Both the position numbers and the translations under genes were made by a program. DNA of 64,000 bases, taken from positions 744,001 through 808,000 of the forward strand of contig NZ_CP091804.1 of assembly GCF_022024275.1 (NCBI RefSeq), given 5' to 3'. The notes under the pieces are model-generated. The model had not been told where the DNA came from. It made no database searches and saw only the letters and a program-made list of their open reading frames with translations. How positions within the stretch are numbered: the first letter of the stretch is position 1; every line of letters starts with the position of its first letter. This document shows positions 29,077-38,193 of the stretch, one piece after another. The stretch comes from Sphingopyxis sp. BSN-002 (lineage in GTDB: Bacteria; Pseudomonadota; Alphaproteobacteria; Sphingomonadales; Sphingomonadaceae).

Positions 29077-30089
29077 TTCTGGAAATAATCCCTGTACCAG
29101 GCGACGAACTGCGCGACGCCGTCGCGGAAATCGGTCTGCGGACGATAGCCGGTCAGCTTTTCGAGCAGGCTGGCATCGGCCCAGGTTGCGGGCACATCGC
29201 CCATCTGCATCGGCATCAGATTACGCTCGGCCTTGCGGCCCAGCGATTCCTCGATCGCGGTGACGAAGTCGAGCAGGCGGACCTTGTCGTTGTTGCCGAT
29301 GTTGACGATGCGGAACGGCGCGACCGGCGACAGGCTGTCGCCTTCCTCGATATCGGCGGCCGACGCCGGGCGCTGCGGCACGGCATCGATCAGCAGGCGG
29401 ATACCGCGGACCAGATCCTCGACATAGGTAAAGTCGCGGTACATGTCGCCGCCATTGTAGAGGTCGATCGGACGGCCATCGAGGATTGCGTCGACGAACT
29501 TGTAGAGCGCCATGTCAGGGCGGCCCCACGGTCCATAGACGGTGAAGAAACGGAACATCGTCGTCGGCACGTTCCAAAGGTGCGCATGCGCGTGCCCCAT
29601 CGATTCCGTTGCCTTCTTGGTCGCGGCATAGATGGTGAGCGGGGTATCGGCCTTTTCGGTTTCCTGAAACGGCATGTCCTCGTTGGCGCCATAGACGGAC
29701 GAGGTCGACGCCATCAGCAGGTGACCGACATTGTTCCGGCGCGCTGCCTCCATGACGTTGAAGGTGCCGATGACGTTGGCCTGCAGATAGGCGTGCGGAT
29801 TTTCGAGCGAATAGCGCACACCGGCCTGCGCCGCGAGATGGACGATCGCGTCGGGCTTGAAGGCATCGATGACCTCGTCGATCCGCTCGCGATCCTCGAG
29901 CATCGCCTCGGTCGCCTGGAACGCCTGATTCTGAAGCAGGATCTGGTGCCGGCGACGCTTCAGATTGACGTCATAATAGTCGGTCATGCCGTCGAAACCG
30001 GCGACCTCGAACCCTTCGGCGAGCAGCAGTTTCGCCAGGTGGAATCCGATGAAGCCGGCGGTGCCGGTCACGAATATCTTGCGACGCAC
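29073..30089 (-). CDS. UDP-glucuronate/N-acetyl-hexuronate 4-epimerase-like SDR
   Basis: A 338-residue epimerase. The best start is GTG 30089, with GGAG seven bases upstream; the frame begins 12 bases earlier with a TTG that lacks a site. Signatures are [53 protein letters not shown], Tyr-x3-Lys in YAATKKATE, and [16 protein letters not shown], which mark the UDP-glucuronate 4-epimerase/TviC-like group. Coupling to the TviB-like dehydrogenase makes UDP-GalNAcA formation plausible. Alternatively it works on UDP-GlcA from Ugd. Confidence 0.88.
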
Positions 30090-30112
30090 GCGAATCTCCA
30101 ATTACGAAAAAT

Positions 30113-31375
30113 CTAGGGGGTGGATTGCGAAACCGGGGCGGCAACCTTCGGGGCCGCTCCGGCGGCGCGCTGAAGGCTGAGGCGCCGGATCGCGATGTCG
30201 ACACCGGCATCGCCGGCCGTCGTGTCGAGTTCGATGGTCGCCCAGTACCAGCTGCAGTTCGAGGCCGGCACCTCGATCCGCGCACTGCCCGTCCCCTCTG
30301 CCAGCGTCGCAGGCGCGATCTGGGTCCCGCCCTTGCCTCGCTCGGCGCAGCTCAGGCGCAGTTTCACGGTTGCGTCCTTGCGGTCGGCAAGGCCCGACAT
30401 GTTCCACTGGACGCGGTACCCGCCGGGCTGGGTGAGATGAACGATCTGGCGCGCGGCGATCCCCGAGGCGTCGGGCAGGCTCGACAGCAGCAAGGCGCCT
30501 TCCTTGGCCTCGATATTGGCGCCGATATCGCCCGTCTGCAGCAGCTCCCAGTCGATCGGGACATAGCGCGGCTGGCGATCGAAGCCCGGGTTGGTCAGCA
30601 GCTCGCCCGCCGGCGGTTGCGGCAGGCCGAGGGCATGCGCGAGGTTGAACGCCGACGCAGGATAGCCCCGCGCAGCCAGTTCGACGATAAGCCGGAAATC
30701 GCTCTCGCTTGCCTTGTCGAGCTTCCACGGCGCGCCCGCGATACGCTGCCGCACTTCGGCCGCCTGCGGGATCGCCGCGGGATTGGCCAGCACTGCCAGC
30801 CAGTAATCCTCCGCCCATTTCGGATTGCGCCCCAGAATCGGCGGCAGAGCCTGGAGGGCGCCGGGGCTGACCGTCGCCGCCGCCATCCGCCCGACATAAA
30901 GATCGCGCACTTCGTAGCTGACCGTCATGGCCTGGCCGAGCAGCTTCACCGCCCGTTCGGGATTGTCCTTGGCCATCGCGTCGTCGATCAGCATCGCGTT
31001 GATCAGATTGTCGCGCCGCGTCAGCTGGCTTGCAAGCGTGAGCAATTGCCGCGACTGCACGGCCTTGCCCTGCCCCTGCAGCGACTGGATCAGCACCGGC
31101 AAGGCCGAAACCGCCAGCGGGTCGCCGGCAAACGCCTCACGCGCCAACCGGACCTCGAGCGCGGAGGGAACCGACTTCGGCTTCCTGGCCAGCCGTACGC
31201 CCTGAAGCTGACGGCTGAGCGAAGCCTTGGCGGCACCGACCGGCGGCATGCCCAAGGCCACCGAACGGGCCGGCGCACGGCGCTGGTTGGCGATGACGAA
31301 GCTCTGCGCCGCCGCGGCGATGGCGGCCACGAGGCCGACGCCGAGCAATAGAGCCTTTTTTCCTGTGCTGTTCAT
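30113..31375 (-). CDS. Unrecognised exported/membrane-anchored protein of the EPS operon
   Basis: A 420-residue protein with no family I can name. It has an N-terminal hydrophobic segment (about residues 8-27, ALLLGVGLVAAIAAAAQSF), then a long alpha-helical, Leu/Ala-rich stretch (about 45-245) that looks like TPR-type repeats, then a beta-rich C-terminal half beginning GELLTNPGFDRQ, the usual opening of carbohydrate-binding jelly-roll domains (about 262-400). It lies 18 bases from wzc and 23 bases before the epimerase gene, so it shares the EPS transcript. I infer a periplasmic role in export or chain-length control; that is not established. Confidence 0.6.
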   Translation of the reverse strand: MNSTGKKALLLGVGLVAAIAAAAQSFVIANQRRAPARSVALGMPPVGAAKASLSRQLQGVRLARKPKSVPSALEVRLAREAFAGDPLAVSALPVLIQSLQGQGKAVQSRQLLTLASQLTRRDNLINAMLIDDAMAKDNPERAVKLLGQAMTVSYEVRDLYVGRMAAATVSPGALQALPPILGRNPKWAEDYWLAVLANPAAIPQAAEVRQRIAGAPWKLDKASESDFRLIVELAARGYPASAFNLAHALGLPQPPAGELLTNPGFDRQPRYVPIDWELLQTGDIGANIEAKEGALLLSSLPDASGIAARQIVHLTQPGGYRVQWNMSGLADRKDATVKLRLSCAERGKGGTQIAPATLAEGTGSARIEVPASNCSWYWATIELDTTAGDAGVDIAIRRLSLQRAAGAAPKVAAPVSQSTP

Positions 31376-31393
31376 GACCCGCTACCGAAAGCC

Positions 31394-33625
31394 TCAGCTG
31401 TCGCCATTGCCCTGTTGCTTGTCCGCGCCATAGCCATAGCCGTAACCATATCCATAGCCGTACCCGTAACCGTAGATTTCGTTGCGACGGCCGACCTTGG
31501 TGACGAGAGCGCCATAGATTTGCGCGCCGGTCTGGCGAAGACGGTTGAGCGCCGATTTGATCGCCCGCGAACTGTTGCTCGACGCGTCGATCGTGAACAT
31601 GACGCCTTCGACAGCCCGTGCGAGCAGCGGCGCGTCGGCAAGGCCAAGCACCGGCGGCGCGTCGAGAATGACGTGGTCATATTCGTTCAGCAGCAGGTCG
31701 ATCAGCTGGCCGAGGCGCGACGAGCTGAACAGCTCTGCCGCATTGGGCGGCATCGGGCCGGCGAGCATGTAGTCGAAGCCGAACTCGTCCGATTTGGCGA
31801 TCAGGCCCGAGACATTGTCGACGCCGGTCAGATAGTTGCTGAGACCGACCTTGTTGTCGATGTCGAGCATCTCGTTGAGCGACGGGCTGCGGATATCCGC
31901 GTCGATGAGGATGATCTTCTTGTTCGTCTGGCTGAACACGCTCGCAAGGCTGAGCGCCGAACTGCTCTTCCCCTCCGCAGGGCGCGTCGAGGTGAGCAGG
32001 AAGCTCCGCGGCGCGCCATGGGTGGTCAGGAAGGTCAGGTTGGTCTGGGCCGCCAGATAAGCCTCGTAGACCATCGACTTCTTGTCGAGGAGCAGTTCCT
32101 CGAAATCGTCGGCCTCGACCTTCGGAATCGATCCGAGCAGCGGCAGACCGAAGCGGTCCGTAACCTCGCTCGGATCGCGGATCGACTGGTCGAGCTGTTC
32201 GAGCAGGAAGACGATGGCCGCAGCAAGCGCCAGGCCGGCGATGAGCGCCACGGCCAGGTTCAGGAACAGGTTGGGACTCGACGGCTTGCGCGCCGGCGCC
32301 GCCGTGTCGACAACGGCAATATTGTTGGTGCCGACGCCGGCCGCGCCGATTTCCTTGTAGCGCTGGAGCAGGCCGTCATAGAGCTGGCGGTTCGTGTCGA
32401 CTTCGCGCTGCAGGATCGCATATTCGATCGAACGGCGCTGCTGGTCGCGATATTTGCCCGTGATCTTGTCGAGTTCGCCCGTCAGGTCGCGCTCGCGCTT
32501 GACCGCCGCCGCATAGGTCTCGCGGTTGATCCCCTGGGCACGGCGCGCCTCGGTCTCGATACTGCGATTGAGCGTCGCGAGCTGCTCCTTCTTGGAGGCG
32601 AGTTCGGGATAATCGTCACCGAAGATCGCGCTGAGGCGCGCGACATCGGCCGACAGCTCGGCCCGGCGCTGACGAAGCGCGCTGACAGCATTGTTGCTCC
32701 AGCTGTCAGCCGCGGCGGTCGAGCTGCTCAGCTGGCTTTCGGCCGCGACGCGCGCGTCGCGCGCTGCGCCGAGCGCTTCGCTCACCTGTTCGACGTCTGC
32801 CGAAGCGAGCGTCCGCTCGGACACGGTGCGGCCGCTGATCGGGTCGACCTTGCCTTCGATCGTGATGATGCCGTTCGTGGTCGCGTAGGTGATGAGTTCA
32901 CGCTCGGAATCCTCGAGGTTGCGGCGCAGTGCCGTGATGCGCTGTTCAAGGAATTTCCGCGCATCGCTCGTCGCCGCGAAGCGACGATCGAGGTTGGCCG
33001 CAACGAATTGCTGGACCCAGAGATTCGTAAGCTTTGCCGAAAGCGCCGGCGAGGGAGTCGAGAAGCCGACGTCGACCAGGCTCGACTGACGGACGGGCGC
33101 GATATTGACCGCGTCGAGCAGAATCTTCTCCGCCCGTTCCGCCATCTGGGCGCGCTGTGCGCTGTTGGGGGCGCCGCCGCCCTCCTGCCCTTCGGTCAGG
33201 TCGTAGACGGCAAGGAATTCCTTGTCGTTGAGCAGGTTCCCGGCGCGCACGGTGCGCTGTGCGAGCGAGCGCGACGCGAGCAGGCTGTACTGGGTGTTGA
33301 AGAAGGCGATTTCGTTGGTCAGCGTCTTCTCGCGCGCACCCTCGACGTCGGTTTCGACGGGAGCCTGCGGCGAAATCTCGATACGCGACGTGCTCGTATA
33401 GAGCGGCGTCATCAGGAAGGTGGCAATCAGCCCGAGCGAAAGGCAGGCGAGAACCGCCCCTGCCACCCACGCCTTGTGGTTCAGCAGCGCAACGAACGCG
33501 CGCTCGAGCATGTGCATGTCGAGCAGACCGCCACGATAGGCCGGAACATCATCGGCATCGGGGTCCGCGATTCCCGCGTTCACAATCGATCGCCGGCCTT
33601 TTACGCTATCCATCTTCGACATCAT
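31394..33625 (-). CDS. wzc: Wzc/GumC-type polysaccharide co-polymerase and tyrosine autokinase
   Basis: A 743-residue fusion of a Wzz/PCP domain and a BY-kinase. The N-terminal half has a TM near residue 50, a long periplasmic coiled coil, a conserved Pro-rich second TM (VAVLIAGLALAAAIVFL-like, about 450-475), then the kinase: Walker A RPAEGKSSSALSLAS, Walker A' IILIDADIRSPSLNEM and Walker B YDHVILDAPPV. The C-terminus is a (YG)8 repeat before a short charged tail, making the tyrosine cluster autophosphorylated in other family members. ATGs at 33625 and 33622 are both possible. It drives export with Wza, encoded just upstream. Confidence 0.92.
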   Translation of the reverse strand: MMSKMDSVKGRRSIVNAGIADPDADDVPAYRGGLLDMHMLERAFVALLNHKAWVAGAVLACLSLGLIATFLMTPLYTSTSRIEISPQAPVETDVEGAREKTLTNEIAFFNTQYSLLASRSLAQRTVRAGNLLNDKEFLAVYDLTEGQEGGGAPNSAQRAQMAERAEKILLDAVNIAPVRQSSLVDVGFSTPSPALSAKLTNLWVQQFVAANLDRRFAATSDARKFLEQRITALRRNLEDSERELITYATTNGIITIEGKVDPISGRTVSERTLASADVEQVSEALGAARDARVAAESQLSSSTAAADSWSNNAVSALRQRRAELSADVARLSAIFGDDYPELASKKEQLATLNRSIETEARRAQGINRETYAAAVKRERDLTGELDKITGKYRDQQRRSIEYAILQREVDTNRQLYDGLLQRYKEIGAAGVGTNNIAVVDTAAPARKPSSPNLFLNLAVALIAGLALAAAIVFLLEQLDQSIRDPSEVTDRFGLPLLGSIPKVEADDFEELLLDKKSMVYEAYLAAQTNLTFLTTHGAPRSFLLTSTRPAEGKSSSALSLASVFSQTNKKIILIDADIRSPSLNEMLDIDNKVGLSNYLTGVDNVSGLIAKSDEFGFDYMLAGPMPPNAAELFSSSRLGQLIDLLLNEYDHVILDAPPVLGLADAPLLARAVEGVMFTIDASSNSSRAIKSALNRLRQTGAQIYGALVTKVGRRNEIYGYGYGYGYGYGYGYGADKQQGNGDS
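31427..31474 (-). repeat. Tandem Tyr-Gly hexanucleotide repeat (8 units) in wzc
   Basis: Eight consecutive TAY-GGN codon pairs encode the tyrosine cluster of the autokinase. The hexamer units are near-identical at the DNA level but vary at third positions, so unit-number change by slippage would keep the frame while altering the number of phosphorylatable tyrosines. Confidence 0.95.
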
Positions 33626-33646
33626 CCGTTCAGAAATTGCGGGTGC

Positions 33647-34390
33647 TTAGTTGTTGTTTCCGAGGTTGCTGATCACGACCAGCGGCGTGCTCAGCAACGT
33701 CGTCGCCTTGATCACATCCTCGAACAGGCGGCGCTGCGGAGAATCGCCGACGACCACGACGTCGTTCGGGAAGATCTCGGGATCGGCATAGTTGCCGCGG
33801 CGGATCGCCTTCAGATTATAGATGCCGACATATTGCTTGCCCTCGACCTTGCGGAAGACGAGCACATCGTCGAGCTTCGAATATTCGGTGACCCCGCCGG
33901 CAAGCGAGATCGCGCGCATCAGCGTCTGCTTGCCCACGAGCGGATACTGGCCGGGCTTGGTGACCTCGCCGTCGATCGTCACGGCCTGCGACAGCAGCAG
34001 AGCGGGGTTGGTCGATGCCTTGAGGTTCACCGTGACCTGCGGATTGCGGACGTAGCGCCCCGCCAGACGCCCCTCTATTTCGGTCGCGAGTTCGGCGGTC
34101 GTCTTCCCCGCTCCGTCCATCGTCCCGGCGAAGGGGTAGGAAAAGCGACCATTGCCGTCGGTCAGCACATCGCGCTTGAGATCGGGAATGCCGTATACCT
34201 CGACGGTCAATTCGGTGAACGGTCCGACGAAGGTCTGGCGCGAGGCCTGCTGGGTATCGACACCGGTCGGCTGCGGCAGCGCTTCGAGCAGGGTAACGCC
34301 GCTGGTCGGAACGTTCGCCACGGGCGCTCTCCCGCCGCAGGCCGCGAGGCCGAGGCAGACAAAAACAACAAGGGAACGCAGGCCGGTCAT
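33647..34390 (-). CDS. wza: Wza-type outer membrane polysaccharide export lipoprotein
   Basis: A 247-residue lipoprotein with lipobox LAACGG (cysteine about residue 18). I chose ATG 34390, since the upstream extension begins with TTG and has no better site; GGAA lies about nine bases before. The PES domain is visible as TFVGPFTELTVEVYGIPDLKRDVLTDGNGRFSYPFAG and the SLBB repeats as VTIDGEVTKPGQYPLVGKQTLMRAISLAGG. It forms the outer-membrane channel with the Wzc partner, encoded 22 bases downstream. It is shorter than E. coli Wza (about 380 residues) and resembles the compact KpsD/GumB type. Confidence 0.9.
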   Translation of the reverse strand: MTGLRSLVVFVCLGLAACGGRAPVANVPTSGVTLLEALPQPTGVDTQQASRQTFVGPFTELTVEVYGIPDLKRDVLTDGNGRFSYPFAGTMDGAGKTTAELATEIEGRLAGRYVRNPQVTVNLKASTNPALLLSQAVTIDGEVTKPGQYPLVGKQTLMRAISLAGGVTEYSKLDDVLVFRKVEGKQYVGIYNLKAIRRGNYADPEIFPNDVVVVGDSPQRRLFEDVIKATTLLSTPLVVISNLGNNN

Positions 34391-34467
34391 ATGAAAAAGT
34401 TCCAAGCAAGATTATTTGGTAAAGGCCGCCCGGCCATAGGAAGAAAATCGAGGTTACGGAAGCTTCT

Positions 34468-35946
34468 TTAGCCCCGCGGAGCGGAATCTCCGGTCGCGGG
34501 ACGCAGCCGGGCGAGAATAACGAGCAAAAATGCGGCGATCATCGCAAGCGATTGAGTTCGCAAGGGATAATCTACAATCGAATTCAGTATGATCAGGGCG
34601 AAGGCGCCGGCGAGAACGATCGGCTCGACAAATTCGACCCCGAGCGGCCGCGAGCGTTGCCGCAGTGCACCGACCAGGCCCGAAACGATCCACGACGCGC
34701 CGGCCAGAAAGATCAGGACCGCGGGCAATCCGCCCTCGATCGGCAATTGCAGCCAGTCATTATGCGCCTGGTTGAAATAGTCCTGCCGCAACAGCGCGTC
34801 GGGTTCGACGATCTGATACACGCTGGCGAACGAACCGAAACCCGAGCCCAGAAGCCATTGCCCCTTCGCCAGCGACGCGACGGTCCCGAGGGCCGCAATG
34901 CGGATTTCCTCGGCGCCGTCCCCGTCGACGAGACGCCCGACCGTGTTGTCGCGGCCGGAGAAGTAAAAGACCGCAACCAGCCCCGCGACAAGCAGGAAGG
35001 GAAGCAGGTTCAGAAGGATACGCCGCGCGGGCCTCGCGGCCGGCGCTGCGGCGGAGGCACGGCGATGCGCGCGCCCCCTCGCCTGATTGATCGGCTTGGG
35101 CTCGAACCGATAGCTCCACCGGACGAGCAGGTAGGAGAAAAGGAGGCTCGCGGACCCGAAGACGAGGCCGAACCGCGACCCGATGATCAGGATCAGCAAC
35201 AGGAAAAAGACCATGCTGCCGATCAGCATCGGCACGATCAGCGGCCGCTTCGTACGGCTCGCAATCTCGTTTGCGGCAAGCCAGCCAGCCGACAGGATCG
35301 AAAGCGACAGCAGCAGCGCGTTGTGGTTGCGGTTGGCGAACAGGCCGACGAGCGAACCCTCGTTGGTGATGCGATAGAGGTAAAACAGGCTTCGCGGGCC
35401 GGCGACAAACTGGAACAGACAGAAAACCGCCGACGCCACGCCGAAGGCCCATATGGCCCACCACAGCCGTATCCGTTGGCCGGCGGGTACCGCAGCGGCG
35501 ACGAGCAGGGCTGCCGCAGGCACGATCAGCGCCAGCAGGCTGTTGACCGTCTGCGTCGGGGTCATGCTGATCGGCCGCCACCGATCCCCCGTCCCCAGCA
35601 ACTCGTCGATTGCGAAGACGCGATCCCGAAGCGGCAGGGCGCTCCAGATTGCGGGGGATAGCGGGATCAGCTGGACGAACATCCAGGCGGCCAGCAGGCC
35701 GAGCAGGATCAGCGGAAACCGGATACCCCGCCATGCCGCCGCGGGCACGAATGCGAGCATCGCAAAGAAGGTCAGTGCCGCGAAGCCGCGCAACAGGGGC
35801 AGCGACGCGATATCGCTGCGCGAGCCGCCGCCGGTCAGCGCGACCGCGAAAACGAACAGCGCGAGGGCGACAAGCCGCGTCGCCGGGGACAGGTCGTTCT
35901 GCAGCAAGCTGCCCGATACCGGCTTCATCGACCTTGTCGGCTTCAT
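34468..35946 (-). CDS. O-antigen ligase/polymerase-family membrane protein (Wzy_C)
   Basis: A 492-residue membrane protein with about eleven hydrophobic segments. The Wzy_C signature is clear: LVGLFANRNHNALLLSL, followed by a large periplasmic loop containing GSGFGSFASVYQ and the conserved QAHNDWLQ. This family includes WaaL ligases and some Wzy polymerases. It lies upstream of wza-wzc and so is the first gene of that operon. A second, unrelated polymerase-like protein exists at 22853-24220, so this one may be the EPS polymerase or an O-antigen ligase. ATG 35946 is preceded by GGGAC-type SD sequence; Met at 35928 is an alternative. Confidence 0.84.
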   Translation of the reverse strand: MKPTRSMKPVSGSLLQNDLSPATRLVALALFVFAVALTGGGSRSDIASLPLLRGFAALTFFAMLAFVPAAAWRGIRFPLILLGLLAAWMFVQLIPLSPAIWSALPLRDRVFAIDELLGTGDRWRPISMTPTQTVNSLLALIVPAAALLVAAAVPAGQRIRLWWAIWAFGVASAVFCLFQFVAGPRSLFYLYRITNEGSLVGLFANRNHNALLLSLSILSAGWLAANEIASRTKRPLIVPMLIGSMVFFLLLILIIGSRFGLVFGSASLLFSYLLVRWSYRFEPKPINQARGRAHRRASAAAPAARPARRILLNLLPFLLVAGLVAVFYFSGRDNTVGRLVDGDGAEEIRIAALGTVASLAKGQWLLGSGFGSFASVYQIVEPDALLRQDYFNQAHNDWLQLPIEGGLPAVLIFLAGASWIVSGLVGALRQRSRPLGVEFVEPIVLAGAFALIILNSIVDYPLRTQSLAMIAAFLLVILARLRPATGDSAPRG

Positions 35947-36035
35947 CGAATTCCCGTCCCAATATTCGTTGTGCAGCCGGTCATGCGATCCAACCGGTGC
36001 AGAGTCTATCGCTTCGTCGCAAAGCGGGCAAAAAA

Positions 36036-36827
36036 CTAGTTGAGTTCGAAATCCGCAGTATCGAGATACCAGCGCCGGTCGCCTTCGAGGCCCAGCGCGG
36101 TCAGACGTCCGGTCAGATAGGCGCCGGTGTCTATTCCGATGCGGTTCCGCGCCTCATCGACATCGTCGGAAATCGTGTGACCATGGACGATCGTCACGCC
36201 ATGATCCTGATCGTCGTGAATAAATTCCTCACGGATCCAGCGCAGATCGGGCAATTTCTGCCGGTCCAGCGGGACGCCGGGGCGGATGCCCGCATGGACG
36301 AAAACATAGTCACCGATCTGGATCATGTCCTCGCCGCGGTTGAGGAAGTCGACGTGCGACTGCGGAACCTTTCCGGGCAGTTGCTCCGCGACCTCTTCGA
36401 AGGTCGCCGCCGCATAGGCGGCATCGTCGCACCAATAGCTGCGGATCGTGGCGTCGCCGCCGATGCGGATGAAATAGCGCACGCGCTTCAGGTCGCCGGT
36501 CAGCGCCGCGAGAAAACATTCCTCGTGGTTGCCGACGAGCATCGCGACCCTGTCGAATGGCGCACCGATGCGCAGCGCGCGCTCGATGACCGAAGCGGAA
36601 TCGGGACCGCGGTCGACGAGGTCGCCGAGCAGGATCAGCGTCGTGAAAGCCTTGCCGCGCGCGGCATTGTCCGTCTCGACCTTGGCCAGGAGCTGCTCGA
36701 ACAGATCGTCGCGGCCGTGAATATCGCCGATGGCATAGACGCGCTCGCCCGCCGGGACACGCGGCAATGCCACGTCCGCTACGCGCTCTCCGCCCTGACG
36801 GCGCTTCAGGAAACCAAGAAAGGACAT
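36036..36827 (-). CDS. PPP-family Ser/Thr (dual-specificity) protein phosphatase
   Basis: A 263-residue metallophosphoesterase. The PPP family motifs are complete: GDIHGRDDL (about residues 33-41), GDLVDRGPDS, GNHEECF, and a late VHGHT. The ATG at 36827 gives MSFLGFLKRRQGGERV; a longer frame begins at 36896 without support. It stands next to the polysaccharide operon and is divergent from wecB. Bacterial members of this family may act on phospho-Ser/Thr/Tyr. Regulation of the Wzc autokinase is a reasonable but untested idea. It could instead be an unrelated housekeeping phosphatase. Confidence 0.88.
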   Translation of the reverse strand: MSFLGFLKRRQGGERVADVALPRVPAGERVYAIGDIHGRDDLFEQLLAKVETDNAARGKAFTTLILLGDLVDRGPDSASVIERALRIGAPFDRVAMLVGNHEECFLAALTGDLKRVRYFIRIGGDATIRSYWCDDAAYAAATFEEVAEQLPGKVPQSHVDFLNRGEDMIQIGDYVFVHAGIRPGVPLDRQKLPDLRWIREEFIHDDQDHGVTIVHGHTISDDVDEARNRIGIDTGAYLTGRLTALGLEGDRRWYLDTADFELN

Positions 36828-37038
36828 ATGGGGCTTTTCGAGTGAAACTCTTATATAACAAACGAATGTATCACCTGCCCGCCCCCTCGACGGCAAATGC
36901 TACGGTCCCCGGGTGGCTCTGTTGGATCGTTTCGAGCCAGAATCCTGTGAACGGCGCGGCGAATAGTGCGAAGTTAAGCGACCGGCAAGAGCTTTACGCT
37001 AAGGCGGTCAAAGGATTCGTCGGGAAAGCTGCTGATTT

Positions 37039-38193
37039 ATGAGTTTGGAATTGCGTTCATCACAGGATTCGGGGGCACGAAAGGTCGTGGTCGTGTTCGG
37101 CACGCGGCCCGAGGCGATCAAGATGTTTCCGGTGATTCACGCGCTTCAGCACACCTCGAGCGTCGACGTTCGCGTCTGCGTGACCGCCCAGCATCGCGAG
37201 ATGCTCGACCAAGTTCTTGAAATCGCGCGAATCACCCCCGACGTCGATCTCGACGTCATGACCCCGAACCAGTCGCTCGACGCGCTGCTTGCGCGGCTCG
37301 TAACGGGGCTCGGCGAGACCTTCGACACCGAAAAGCCCGACCGCATCCTCGTCCACGGCGATACGCTGACGACAATGGCCGCGACGCTCGCCGCCTATTT
37401 CCGCAAGATTCCGGTCGGCCATGTCGAAGCCGGCCTGCGTAGCGGCAATATCTATCACCCCTGGCCCGAAGAGGTGAACCGCAAGATCACCGGCGCGGTC
37501 GCCGACCTGCACTTCGCCCCCACCGAAACCGCCGCTGCGGCGCTCCGCGCCGAAAATGTGCCGGCGGACCGGATATACATCACCGGCAACACCGTGATCG
37601 ACGCCTTGCTGGCGACCAAGGCGCGGATCGACGGGGAGCCGTCGCTCGCCGCGGGGCTCGATCCGCTGATCGCGCGCTTTGCGGGCAAGCGGATCATCGC
37701 CGTTACCTCGCACCGGCGCGAGAATTTCGGGGACGGGATGAAGGCGATCGCCGACGCGATCGCCGGCATCGCCGCGCGCCCCGACGTCGCGGTCATCTTC
37801 CCCGTCCATCCCAACCCTCACGTTCGAAGCGCGATGGAGCCGATCCTCGGCGGCCTTTCCAACGTCGCGCTGATCGACCCGCTCGACTATCCGCACTTCG
37901 TCCGCCTTCTCGGCGCCTCGTCGATGGTTCTTACCGACAGCGGCGGGGTGCAGGAAGAAGCGCCTTCGCTCGGCAAGCCGGTGCTCGTCATGCGCGAGAC
38001 GACCGAACGCCCGGAAGGCATCGAGGCGGGGACCGCGCGGCTCGTCGGCACCGACAAAAATCGTATCGTTTCGGAAATTTTCAGCCTTTTGGACGATGAA
38101 GCCGCCTATAATGCCATGGCCCGCGCCCATAATCCCTTCGGCGACGGCAAGGCGGCGGAAAAAATTGCGGAGATCGTAGCGCGTGCCCATTGA
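37039..38193 (+). CDS. wecB: UDP-N-acetylglucosamine 2-epimerase (non-hydrolysing)
   Basis: A 384-residue WecB. Conserved elements: VFGTRPEAIKMFPVI, VHGDTLTTMAATLAAYF, VGHVEAGLRSGNIYHPWPEE, SHRRENFGDG, and TDSGGVQEEAPSLGKPVLVMRETTERPEG. It converts UDP-GlcNAc to UDP-ManNAc. The stop overlaps the following wecC frame by 11 bases, so the two are translationally linked. It is divergent from the phosphatase gene, with a 211-base gap that should hold the promoters. Confidence 0.95.
   Translation: MSLELRSSQDSGARKVVVVFGTRPEAIKMFPVIHALQHTSSVDVRVCVTAQHREMLDQVLEIARITPDVDLDVMTPNQSLDALLARLVTGLGETFDTEKPDRILVHGDTLTTMAATLAAYFRKIPVGHVEAGLRSGNIYHPWPEEVNRKITGAVADLHFAPTETAAAALRAENVPADRIYITGNTVIDALLATKARIDGEPSLAAGLDPLIARFAGKRIIAVTSHRRENFGDGMKAIADAIAGIAARPDVAVIFPVHPNPHVRSAMEPILGGLSNVALIDPLDYPHFVRLLGASSMVLTDSGGVQEEAPSLGKPVLVMRETTERPEGIEAGTARLVGTDKNRIVSEIFSLLDDEAAYNAMARAHNPFGDGKAAEKIAEIVARAH

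Noticed and set aside
31415..34471. Very long plus-strand open frame (1018 residues) opposite wzc/wza
   Set aside because: It spans two real genes in antisense, with no conserved motifs; it arises from the GC-biased codon use of wzc and wza.
36767..37042. Small plus-strand frame (91 residues) in the wecB leader
   Set aside because: Half of it is antisense to the phosphatase gene, and no family or good ribosome site is seen.
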